NCBI RefSeq assembly: GCF_000003815.2
Contig: NC_049995.1
Coordinates: 7,540,325 to 7,604,324, forward strand
Reading direction: 5' to 3'
Length of the DNA stretch: 64,000 bases
From: Branchiostoma floridae
Lineage: Eukaryota > Chordata > Leptocardii > Amphioxiformes > Branchiostomatidae
A program made the position numbers and the translations under genes. Shown in pieces: positions 31,676-52,070 of the stretch; positions within the stretch are counted from its first letter, which is position 1; the number at the start of each line of letters is the position of its first letter. The notes beneath the pieces are model-generated. The model searched no databases. It was not told where the DNA came from and saw nothing but the letters and a program-made list of their open reading frames with translations.

Positions 31676-32130
31676 TTTTTTCAGGTCCTGCGTCTCAACT
31701 GTGTCTCCTGGACCGACAAGTGGCCGCCTCCAAAAGGTCAGCTTTCGCCACCGGGACATACAACAATCTTCGGACGCAGTGGCGCTCCTTCCTCCTGTTC
31801 TGCGAGTATTTCGGCCTCCCGGCTCTTCCCACGGACGTACCCACCCTAGCCAGGTATGCGCAGTTCCTTTCCAGGTCATGCAAAAGCCCGGACACCATCA
31901 AAATCTACGTCCACGGCGTCCGGCAGCTGCACTTGTTTCACGGCCTGACCGCGCCTCCGGCGAACGCCTTCGATCTTAAACTCGTTCTCACCTCCCTCTC
32001 CAGGCACTCCGCGCACGTCAGCCAGCAAAAGTTGCCTATCACGCCTTCGATTCTACTACGCCTCAGGTCTCTGTTGGATCTACGGCGCCCACTCCACGCA
32101 TTTAGAAGAATCATAGCACTTTTACATTAA
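31672..32130 (+). pseudogene. truncated tyrosine recombinase of the retrotransposon
   Basis: The frame overlaps the pol stop by four bases (GTGA) and has no ATG; text just before GTCCTGCG looks like a 3' splice site (ATTTTTTCAG). It encodes about 140 residues of core-binding-domain-like sequence (RSAFATGTYNNLRTQWRSFL, SPDTIKIYVHGVRQLH). The catalytic R-H-R-Y half is missing: from 32099 the frame runs into repeat family A, so the final residues RRIIALLH come from the flank. It cannot be an active recombinase. Confidence 0.82.
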
Positions 32131-32726
32131 CTATGCAAATTAGGGATGTATTTGCATAATCGATTTCTGTTAATGTACCACCAGCCACAAACTACATATA
32201 TGACAGGTATTTGAGTCCTACAATGGCAAACACTACAAATATAGATTTCCCTAACTAGTTATGCAAATTAAGTGCCATTTTGCATAATTTGCACTTGATT
32301 ACGTACATGTCTGTCTAAGCTACCTACATACCAAATATCATCTAAATTTGTCATTCCCTTGTCCAGTTATCCTCCTAAGAAGATTTTGAGAAAAACGTAG
32401 CTACAGTTCTAGAGCAACCTGCTAGGGGACCCAAACATATGCTACATATTCCTTACGTCACAAGCTATCTGCCATAAAAAAATCAAGACCATAGCACATC
32501 CAGGTCAAAAGATGCAAAAAAAACGGAATTTCTGCTGCAGTACCAAGGTCACATACTAGGGGGCCCCAAATTGACCTTGACCTTCTTCTTTCCAACACCT
32601 ACCCACATACCAAATATCATGGCAATCCATCTAGAGGTTCTTGAGTTATGCTGACCACAAATATCCGGAAACAGAAACAGACACACAGACACGCCCAAAA
32701 CTATATCTCCATTTTTCATGGAGATA
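32099..32726 (+). repeat. repeat family A, right part
   Basis: The first 102 bases repeat 27662-27763 exactly. The rest follows the complete copy at 46534-47294 through TTGAGTTATGCTGACCACAA to the terminus TTTCATGGAGATA. Confidence 0.88.
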
Positions 32727-32844
32727 ATGATAGACATATCCGTTACATTGCTGGTAAAGTTTGTACATTACACTGTCATGTAACGTTACCCACAACACTC
32801 TGGAGGGTGAAAACAACACCACAGGTATATGTAGATGTACTACA

Positions 32845-33257
32845 GTCAAACCTGCCCAAGATGTCACCCGTTGGACCGGGCAAAACCGGTCGATTTGGTC
32901 AGGTTTAAATAAAGTCAGGTGGTCTGTTAGAAGAGTATCGACTTACAACATGCCCGATGCATAGTTTACGCACGGGCATCCTCCGCCATCTTTATTTTGA
33001 CATAAGATCGTAAAGACTGTAAAATCCGACGCAAACTGGCCAAATTCGGCACAAAATTGCGCTAACGTTAGTTATTGTTTGAAATTGATGACCCTTGAGG
33101 ATTTGAAAATGACGCGGTCTTTATGGGCAGGGATTTAGTCCCAATTTCTGGCGGTCGCGTTGGCCAGGTGTTCGTTGTGAAGAGGTGGCTTAATGCTTAC
33201 GTCAATCAATGGGCCAGGTGGTCGCTAAGAAGAGGTGGTCGCTTTGGCAGGTTTGAC
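32845..33257. mobile_element. inverted-repeat DNA element (GTCAAACCTGCC termini)
   Basis: Termini GTCAAACCTGCC and GGCAGGTTTGAC face each other about 410 bases apart, with further near-complementary text inside (GGTGGTC words). No transposase frame is present. It separates repeat family A from the duplicated promoter-like block. Confidence 0.55.
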
Positions 33258-33259
33258 AT

Positions 33260-33480
33260 GTAGGTTATTAGAAAACCTACCTGAAGGCTGCATGTTGCTC
33301 TGGTACAGTTGTGTTTTGTTCCTTATTGTTCTTTCAGTTCACACTAGGTCCAGTGTTTACAGTAGCAATGACGTCATGTTTACCATGGTGATGACATCGT
33401 TACGGCAGGTGAAGGACCTCTCATGGACTTTGACCCTTCTGACTAGTGTATCAGTGGGCGGGGTTTACAATGTTAGAACA
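33260..33480 (-). promoter_or_regulatory. conserved upstream block of PLAAT-like gene 1
   Basis: This block of about 210 bases is nearly identical to 36335-36520, which lies the same way upstream of PLAAT-like gene 2. Both contain a palindromic cAMP-response-type element ATGACGTCAT followed by GTTTACCATGG. Conservation as a pair suggests the promoter or first exon; no transcription start can be read directly. Confidence 0.5.
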
Positions 33481-33892
33481 GTTACTAATACTACACACCA
33501 TCATAGCCTAATGTACAGTACAAATTACTCCCTGAATATTAGCATGATTCAAAGCTCATCTGTGTTGGTATAATCCACATTGAAGTTTTTATGTAACTGT
33601 CCTTCAACACAAAAGAATTCTCACCTTAAATTTTCGGTCGCTCTTTGATCCGTTGACCTTCGTCAGGAGTGATTCAATTACTCTGAGCACGTGACTTAGA
33701 GACAGGTGACTCGAGTAACGACCAACCAACACCTAACAGAGACTGGCCGATACCGCCTACCAGGCATCTATAATTCGTTACTCGATTAGTAAGTCTTCTT
33801 GTAGAATATTTGTTTAAAGCAAGGACATTGTAATGTCCATGTTGTTATTTCTACACTTTTGCATGCAAAATACTTCAAAATACTGTCATACT

Positions 33893-34325
33893 CAGGGGCG
33901 GCGCTCTGGAACTCCCTATCGTCCCAATTAAGATCGGCGAGAACACTATCACAGTTTAAACGTTTATATGATCAGGACTAACGTACTCTGAATGCATATG
34001 ATAATGGTCTGAAATGTAATCCGTCATGTCTTTTTCTGTTCACATTGGTATACAAATTCCTATTACTTTTTTTTATTTCACTTATGATTTGGAGTTATAG
34101 TAGGATTAACGTTGTACAATTGATTTGCCTTATCTTGTCTTAGTTAAGTAGCGTTATTCTTTGTCGATTCTTGCTAAGTTACCATTTATTTAATTTTACA
34201 CTGTCATTGATTATTGTTATGTATGTACGGGGTTTCCCCCCAGGGATCTTTGAAAAACGCCGGCCAGGCGACATGTACCCCTGGATAAATAAATAAACAA
34301 ACAAACAAACAAACAAACAAACAGG
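33893..34325 (+). repeat. 3' end of a CR1/L2-like non-LTR retrotransposon
   Basis: Positions 33897-33980 encode a typical ORF2 C-terminus (GAALWNSLSSQLRSARTLSQ, then FKRLYDQD and a stop). A 3' untranslated region follows, ending in AATAAATAAACAAAC repeats. The 5' part is missing. Confidence 0.75.
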
Positions 34326-34987
34326 AATGTCTCACTCTGAATCATGTATGAAGTCAATAACTGGGTATGTTTTTTTAAGTTTTATAGTTATAGAAAGATG
34401 TCACCACTTGTTATGTGTGTATAATGTACAGTGTGTTTGCAGATATGTATAGTACAAAATATAATAAGTGCAGTCATATAAGATGAAGGATAATGGAAGA
34501 ATCTAAGACCAGAAGATATTTTTGAAATGACAAGATGTAATGTTGGTGTAACGTTATATGTTACTGCGATGATGTTGATCAAGCATTCCTGAAATGGAAT
34601 TGAAAGAACAACCACACAAATATCAGATAAAGCATGAACATTGTAAAAAGGGTTGTTGTCATATTTGAGGTGAAAATCATTAACTGTAGATAAAGTGACA
34701 CTGGCGTTTTAGGCTATGAAATAAAAGCACTTGAACATACACATTATACTAATGCCTCATTTCTTACCCTTGCCAAGAAAGTTATATTTGCAGGTTACCT
34801 TTGCGCCTGTATGTATTTGTGGACAGTACATGCCTTTTGTATAACTCATATTTGGATGGATCCATATGATATTTGGTATGTCCTTTGGTGTCAGCAAAGG
34901 ACGACTTTCATTATGGACCTCTTAATTGATTTTTATGATACTGCACTCTTTATTTCTCATTCTATTTCGAACAATTTTCAAGATTTG

Positions 34988-35666
34988 CTACAGATGCCAA
35001 ACTCTCATTTGTCTCTCGTACCTAAGGTTCACAATGGCATCCTTCTTATCCCTAACAGTCTCGCCAATATGGAGCTCAGCTCTCTCTACTATAGTTTGCA
35101 CTGGGAATGCCTTTCTGGTGCTGTCATACATGTTGTTTATCCTCACTGTGTGCTGGCCAATCACAGCCTTCAGTAAACCTTTCTTCACTTGGTATTGGAT
35201 GTTACTGTCCTTCTCATTGGTTCCTGCTGCAGTGCTCTGATTGGTCGCTTCACTGTCACCTCCAGGTGCATGTGTTGTGTTCTGATTGGCTGAAGATGCT
35301 GTATCCTGATTGGTTGAGTGTTGATCAGGTGAAGGCCCGGCGTAGACGACCTGTGCATGTCCAAGGTAGAGAGCCCAGCTGGTGTGGTCGTTCTCTTGGA
35401 TTTCAATCAAATCTCCAACCTACATGTATTAAAAAATGAAACAAGTTGCTTGGAAAGGAGAGCAGTATCACATATAAGACTAGATATTTTCATCTGTGAC
35501 ATGGAAGTACAACATACTAGAATTTCGTTTTGAAAGCAGAATTTTTCACAGTATACTGGCTTGTCTTGGGCATTCATCTTTCTTAAATGCTTTGAAAACT
35601 ACTGACCTGAAAGTTCAAAGAAGTCCAGGACTCTGGTGGGCCCTTCCACTCTGATGTGAGAGCCAT
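34988..35666 (-). CDS. PLAAT/HRASLS-like LRAT-fold protein, copy 2, predicted pseudoenzyme
   Basis: Two coding exons, 35666-35607 and 35419-34988, give 163 residues; the first exon again encodes MALTSEWKGPPESW and the donor is CAG/GTCAGT. The protein is very close to copy 1, with the same SWALYLG in place of the catalytic His, the same VVY, and no NCEHF and no cysteine. It differs in the Asn/Thr-rich loop and in the C-terminal tail (ERQMRVWHL). Retention of an open frame and the same losses in both copies argue that the protein is kept for a non-catalytic role. The intron is only 187 bases, close to normal for the ancestral gene. Confidence 0.8.
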
Positions 35667-35919
35667 CTGGTGACATGTCCAGAGTAACAGATTGATAAGC
35701 AAACAGCCACAACACTATTGACAGCATTAACTTTACATCCATCTTTGCTTTCTACATATTTCCTTTTACAATCTACTAATAGGCTTTCGGGTGATTCTAG
35801 ACTATACCTTTCACTCTATGATATTTTAATACCTTTGGACAGACAAGGACAATGTGGCACTGCACTCAAGTTAGAAACTAATTTTAACAGAGCCAACATA
35901 CAGAGAACAACAGGCTTGA

Positions 35920-36167
35920 CAAGGTAGTCCATAGGGTGCCAGTGGGTTGTTATCTACTGTGTCTAGGGCACAATTTTTCCTTCTGCAGCCTTTTACCTTC
36001 CCAACCGAAGTCAGGTACCCATTGTTACACCTGGGTGAAGTGAGGAAAGTTGTGAAAGTGCCTTTCCCAAGGGCATACGATCAGTGGCATGACAGGATTC
36101 GAACCCAGGACCTCTGGCTTGTGGGCTAAACATCCAGGAGTGCAGTTACGCCACACAATCCCACCCC
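35920..36167 (-). repeat. tRNA-related SINE
   Basis: Read on the minus strand it starts near GTGGGATTGTGTGGCGTAAC and has a B box GGGTTCGAATCC at about 36095-36105, followed by the family body with GGAAAGGCAC and CTTTCCTCACTTCACCC. Same family as 1297-1560 and 46322-46530. Confidence 0.75.
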
Positions 36168-36334
36168 ATATTACATGTTGGTACCATATGGTTGAATTGT
36201 AACAGAATGATATGATCCCTCACATGCTTGTTAAGTTTGTACATTATGCATATAACTAGTACTGGACTGCATGCCCCTGCTTTGTAACTGAATCTTGGAG
36301 GGTAAAAAAACACTAGGTAAAAAGTGCATCAGAA

Positions 36335-36520
36335 AAACCTACCTAAAGGCTGTTGCTCTGGTACAGTTGTGTTTTGTTCCTTATTGTTCTTTCAGTTCAC
36401 ACTAGGTCCAGTGTTTACCATTGCGATGACGTCATGTTTACCATGGTTACGTCACCATTACGGCAGGTGTCGGACCTCTCATGGACTTTGACCTTTCTGA
36501 CTGGTGTAGTTTACAAACAT
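36335..36520 (-). promoter_or_regulatory. conserved upstream block of PLAAT-like gene 2
   Basis: This is the counterpart of 33260-33480, with GATGACGTCATGTTTACCAT at about 36424-36443. It lies about 700 bases upstream of the PLAAT-like gene 2 start codon. The minus-strand reading also gives a forkhead-like GTAAACA beside the palindrome. Confidence 0.5.
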
Positions 36521-36539
36521 TGACATTCCAAAGTTAAGA

Positions 36540-38140
36540 GCTAACTTTGACTAATAAATACAAATAAATAAGGGACGGTAGACCTGGCGCATCCCCGTCT
36601 AGTAATCAGCCAGCGAAAAGGTTTGTCACCCCATCGTGTGTAAGCACGTCAACCGATGATGATATTGATGAATCTTTCGAGGGGCAATACCTACGAGTAC
36701 TGCAGTGGCGCTCTATACTTTCCTGTCCATGCCATAAGTCTTCAATCAATGAAGCCGGGAGACACTGCATTACCACCAGACAATTTTATTTGACATTGAT
36801 ATTAATGATGTTTAGGACAAACTTACATAATCATAAACTGATGTTTTAAAACAAATAAAGAATATCATTTCTGTATCATTTCTGTATCATCGACAAGTAT
36901 TACTTAATAATCATTACGGTATAGGTTTAACAACTGACTTAGAAAAGCTAAATTTGCTATTATATCCTCGAAGTTCTGGAGTAAATAAGTAAACAATGTT
37001 TCTGCACATGTTTACGTACATTACAATTAATAATTCTCATAGCTGATAACAGCAGGCATATATATGCTAATCACAGTACATTACCCTCAACCCCCAGTGT
37101 GCAATTGGAAGGGTCACATATTTATTCATTTATTGTTTTATCAATAATCGATCTATCATTTTCGTCCCTTATCATTCAACTAAAATTGATTACAGACTAT
37201 GATCGGTACCAATGAAGGCAAACTAAGTAAATGTTTCTAGGTTTAGAAAAATATTACAAGTGCAACGTAAATTATCGTTCACCATATAATTTCCAAGTCC
37301 TTTCACACACAGGTAATTTCTTGTGCGGTCCCATCTCTTCGACATGTAACATAATGGCCCCCGCAATTAAGTTTGTCCTTTTTGCAACTATACTAATCCG
37401 TCTGAATCGATGTTAGAAATTCCTGAAATTGGATAAAAAGGTTTTGTATGTATTCACATTGGATCTATGCAACTGGCTACGGTCTCAATTGGGAAAGGGG
37501 TATTGCCACCATTGTACTGGTTGCGTTATGTCTGATATAGTGAGCCACTGATTGAAGAATCACTCCCTTTACTTACTCATACGTGACTAATGAACCTCGT
37601 TCACCGTCAAAACAGCACCCTTACATGGCCTTGCAGAAAGAGAGAGTACTGGTACCAAGGACATAAGAATATCGCTCATATTGAAATTCCAATCCTCACA
37701 CAAAAAACGACTACTTTGGTTTAGAAGTCGCGTTGGTAGTATTCTCCATTCCCAAGACTTCAATGTTGTTGTCCCAAGTTGTCCAAACCTGAAATGTAAC
37801 CATATCAAATTGAAAGCATATCAAAAAGAATCTAACTGTCTTGGGAAGTGCCAAATGCTCATTACAAATATTGCAATTGTTAGTATGGGATGAGTTAGGG
37901 TTTGTTGAATGGACCTTGACTTTAAAATCTGTTACTCGGAATAAAGTCATGTAGGCAACCAACGTCAACTCTTAGCACTATAAACTTGCGCACACCTGGA
38001 CCGCTAGCAATTTGTTGACTATCTTTTGGGTGGGCCGACTACTAGTAATCGCTCTTCGCAGCCAGGGGCAGAATTGCTAGGAATGATATCTCTAAAATGC
38101 TATGGTCCAGCTAGAACGGCTGTCATTCTGTTGTAATGTG
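36540..38140. other. intergenic spacer
   Basis: AT-rich sequence between the PLAAT-like pair and the 3' end of the AMOP-domain gene. I see no exon with family resemblance, no RNA gene and no clear element. It probably contains the 3' untranslated region of the AMOP-domain gene near its right edge. Confidence 0.4.
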
Positions 38141-38428
38141 ATTGAAGAGAGCACGTTACGACAGAAATTACAGCTGATGCCATAGGACTGTAGGCTTTGA
38201 AGCCACTCACACCGTAAAGGAGCTCAACACTTTTTGGCAAGTGTGATGGGTTCTTTAACGTGCTCTCTTCAAATACGGCATCCAATTGAAGTCCTATCCA
38301 AGGGACGGCCCTAACCGAAGCAATGTATTCATTTCTACCTGAGTAGAAGCTCTTTACCCCACGGGCATAAGATCGGTGTCATATTAACGGAGTCGAACCC
38401 AGAACCTTTGGGCTATGCGCCAAACATC
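38141..38428 (-). repeat. SINE-like composite fragment
   Basis: Inverted words GAAGAGAGCACGTTA and TAACGTGCTCTCTTC lie about 130 bases apart, followed by a minus-strand SINE piece with the B-box-like GGGTTCGACTCC and the body word GGACGGCCCTAACCGAAG. It overlaps the likely 3' untranslated region of the AMOP-domain gene. Confidence 0.5.
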
Positions 38429-38429
38429 C

Positions 38430-48943
<10,514 letters not shown>

Positions 48944-48959
48944 ATTACCGAGAGGGTGT

Positions 48960-49640
48960 TTCTTGCCTTTTGCTCTAACATTTTGGAAATCTTTGTAACA
49001 ATCTAACTGTGATAAGTAACTGTTTAGAACTATTTATAACATCTATGTTGCGTTCTAAATATTTCTATAGTATTCAAACATGTTAGAAACATTTCTAACA
49101 TCAAATACATTATTTCTGTTAGTTTCTAAACTGTTCCAACATAGATGCATCATTTGTGATCACATGTTCGAACATGGAAACAATATGACGAAACTGGGTC
49201 AGTGGGCCGGGAAGAGGGCAATTCGCACATCCCTGCCAAGTGCAGGAAATTATGTCTGTCTGGTACCTTCTCACAAAAGACTCACCAGTGTATACTAAAG
49301 AAAATCTAAAAATACAAGAGCCAAACAAAGGACCAAGCTTAGCAGCTTTGTTTATGGGGTCAATAAAAGTTTTTATGGAGGGAAAAAATTACATAAAATG
49401 TTGGAACATGTTGGAACAATAACAAAAACACATAGATGTTTGAAAATTGTTCTAAATAAAGAGATAATTATATCATTACTTTCCCAAATGTTCCAACAAA
49501 TATAAAAAGGTTCAAACATGTTTAAACTTTCCTTTTGAAATGTTTGAACAATTTCGAACTTAAGTGACTGAAATGTTCTTTTACTCAAAATAGTTCAAAC
49601 TTATTACAAATATTATTTCAAAATCATCTCGGTGACTTGG
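48960..49640. repeat. GTTCNAAC-word-rich segment
   Basis: AT-rich sequence unusually full of words such as ATGTTCGAACATG, ATGTTGGAACATG and TTCAAACATG in both orientations. It lies directly upstream of the AMOP-domain gene start codon, where its promoter should be. It may be a degenerate inverted-repeat element. Confidence 0.4.
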
Positions 49641-49905
49641 AATTGACTCTATAGCATCCATGTCGCATCCCCTGACAATATACAATTTACTGCATGTATT
49701 TTCATGCAAATTGTATATTTTGTGGGATAGCATACGGCAACTTTGAAAAGCCCAATGATGTTGAATATTCTTGATCTCTCCTGCTTCCCTGACGACACAC
49801 GCGCCCCCGACCGTACATTGTCTAGCCGTGCATGTATTCTCCAAGCAGACGTCGGCAACAATGTTCAGCGGGCCGCGCCAGCGATCTCTATTCACTGCCA
49901 ACAGT
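49640..49905 (-). pseudogene. degraded relative of the 52.1 kb membrane protein exon
   Basis: One minus frame reads SGARVSSGKQERSRIFNIIG followed by LFKV, closely matching GGARVSPGKLERIFNITG and LYKV of the gene at 52071-52951. The text before and after diverges and no donor matching the intact copy is found. It is probably an exon fragment from a tandem duplication, or part of a gene I cannot reconstruct. Confidence 0.5.
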
Positions 49906-50448
49906 GGCCGAAGTCATTCCTTCCCGGCAGATTGAAATTATCATAACGTACCGTTAACAGTGAATAGAGATCATACACATGTAAGCCATTAGGTAATCAA
50001 ACCGATATTTCTGCTACAATACCATAGAATTCGAAAGCCAATAGGACATTATCACATTATCAAACTTGCCCTTCTTTTTCCAACTTAGAATACGATTACC
50101 TGTACAATTTCCGTTGTTTTCAAACTTGTTCCACATACTGAGAGACCAGAGGAACAAATTTCTTTCAGATGTGGTTAATGATTTCTAAAGCTGCCTCTGC
50201 TAATCAAACTATAAACAAAGCCGGGCCCAAACACTTTTTGAGTCAACACACAGCAAAGTAATGTTACGACGCATACACCCTACCACTGTCAATCAGTCCA
50301 CGAGACTATGCCTTGATTTTCTTGTCCACTAACGCGATGTTAGAATCCCAATTTGAATGGCGCCACAATTTTGATTTTAATGAGAGGGCAATCCCTGTAA
50401 CAACGCTAGGTGTTCCTTTTTGTCAGTTATGCATGCTGATGTTACGTA

Positions 50449-50572
50449 GCCCTGGGTACCATCCGGGAGTAGTTCGCTCCGGCGTTCATTATATACTATA
50501 TACAGTCGTTTCTCTGTGGATAGCAGAAGCGAACATAGGAGCGAACTACTATCCGGATGGTACCCAGGCTAG
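50449..50572. mobile_element. hairpin MITE with 10-bp flanking duplication
   Basis: The arms CCTGGGTACCATCCGG and CCGGATGGTACCCAGG, extended by AGTAGTTCGCTCC/GGAGCGAACTACT, enclose about 50 bases. GATGTTACGT occurs immediately outside both ends (around 50439 and 50572). A single arm of the same family lies at 55005-55060 in the ZMYND8-like gene. Confidence 0.75.
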
Positions 50573-52070
50573 ATGTTACGTGGATCATGGACAAAACGTC
50601 AGTTCTAAGTGAAGTTTTTATTTCTGGCAGAAATCAAGATAGCAGGACGCGATATCCATCGGAGGACACAACTTCGACACACATCACAAAGATAAGGATC
50701 TGTAGTCACAATCTAAATATAGAAGCCGGAAGATTCCTCGTATCGCAAGACCAGAGATTTTGTCAATTCTGCCCAAATCAGATCGAAGATTTTTATTGAT
50801 TGTACACGTTATAATGATAAACGCACAAAGCTGTTCAAATTTCGTTCTGCATTTGCTACTTTCCGTTCGATAGATAGATTCAACTACATTATGGGAGGCG
50901 ATAACCCTTACAAATAACCCAATATATCAAAGACTGTTTATACCACAGAACCAACTTATAGTGATAATAACACGCTAGACTCAACACGTTGACTTATTCA
51001 TATCTATAGATATTCATATATGTCTGTTTATATGTACTGTAAGTAGTTGTAGTTGTTATATAGACCTTAGGAAAGTCGCTGTACTTTTGTTGTGTCAATA
51101 AAGATCTCATAAAGTGTACCGGAACGTCGCAATATGTATTTCAAGATTTTGTCCATTAGTAAATGCTTGGCGGAGAAAAAGCCGTGATTAGTCGTTAACG
51201 CACAATACGGGTTCAATGCGGCTACGATTACAAAGCTAAGTCATCTGAATTGACTTTATACCAACATTAACAGTTACTAGTAGTTAATCATACGCCAAAT
51301 TGAGCTATCATTACCCTGTATAGACAACAAATGCCCTATGCCCACTGCATTACTGCTAAAAATAGAAGTATGTAAGCCATGGGTTATCGTCAGATTGTGA
51401 CAAAACATAACAGAAGGCTGTGAAGTAACCACTGCTACTACAAAATATACCTTCAGTACTTCGCTGGTTATCTCATACATGTGTTCTAGATATGAATGAA
51501 TAACTTTATTGCGCAACAATTGTAACAGTTACAATGTATGGCAATGTGAACAACTATATAAGATATGCTGACAATAAACGCAGAAGGCCAAATACAGAAT
51601 TCTTTCGTTACGTGTACTACTCAGGATATGTTCTAAAGCCGATGTCACAACTAAAGCGAAAGCAGGTCGTATTTGTAGATCGGTCGGAGGTCGCCGAATT
51701 TCAAAGTCGTCCAAGCTTTTTAGCTGAAATGCGTCACAAATTGGACGTAGCTCAGGCTCCGACACCAATATCTATAAATTCCCCATAGGATGGAACCATC
51801 TATTGAACACAACGAAGTCAGAATCGAATAACCTGGTAAAAAGTCAATATTTATAATATATATTTTGATCAACTTTAAATTCTGAGTTGTAAGAAACATG
51901 TAAGACATGAGTGAAGTGGACGGGCACACTGAAAATAATAGTCCGTAAACAGAAATATTTTGTGATAGTACATTGTACAACTCAAATGCGACACAAAGTC
52001 AACAGAGACGTCTGCTTAACGTAAATATAATAAAGTTCACACAGTGAAATTCGACCGACCGTCGATAAGG
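50573..52070. other. intergenic spacer
   Basis: Positions 50840-51130 end in TCAATAAAGATCTCATAAAG and look like a retroelement 3' tail. Positions 51490-51780 hold a minus frame of 79 residues with no family resemblance. Nothing else is recognised. Confidence 0.35.

Larger units (their letters stand above)
27764..32098 (+). mobile_element. DIRS-order tyrosine-recombinase retrotransposon, 3'-truncated
   Basis: The 4335-bp element carries gag, an RT-RNase H polyprotein and the N-terminal half of a tyrosine recombinase, the gene order of DIRS/Ngaro-type elements. Its base composition and long open frames stand out from the AT-rich flanks. Frames gag and pol are intact, which suggests recent insertion. 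It ends abruptly inside the recombinase frame. No methyltransferase domain and no terminal repeats are evident. It lies inside repeat family A, between the duplicated PLAAT-like gene 1 and its probable promoter. Confidence 0.88.

Noticed and set aside
27764-32130. Retrovirus or LTR retrotransposon
   Set aside because: No long terminal repeats, protease, DDE integrase or envelope; a tyrosine-recombinase frame follows RT-RNase H instead. The 102-bp flanking repeats belong to another element.
51529-51768. 79-residue minus frame (and the overlapping plus frame)
   Set aside because: No splice signals, family resemblance or neighbouring exons support it.
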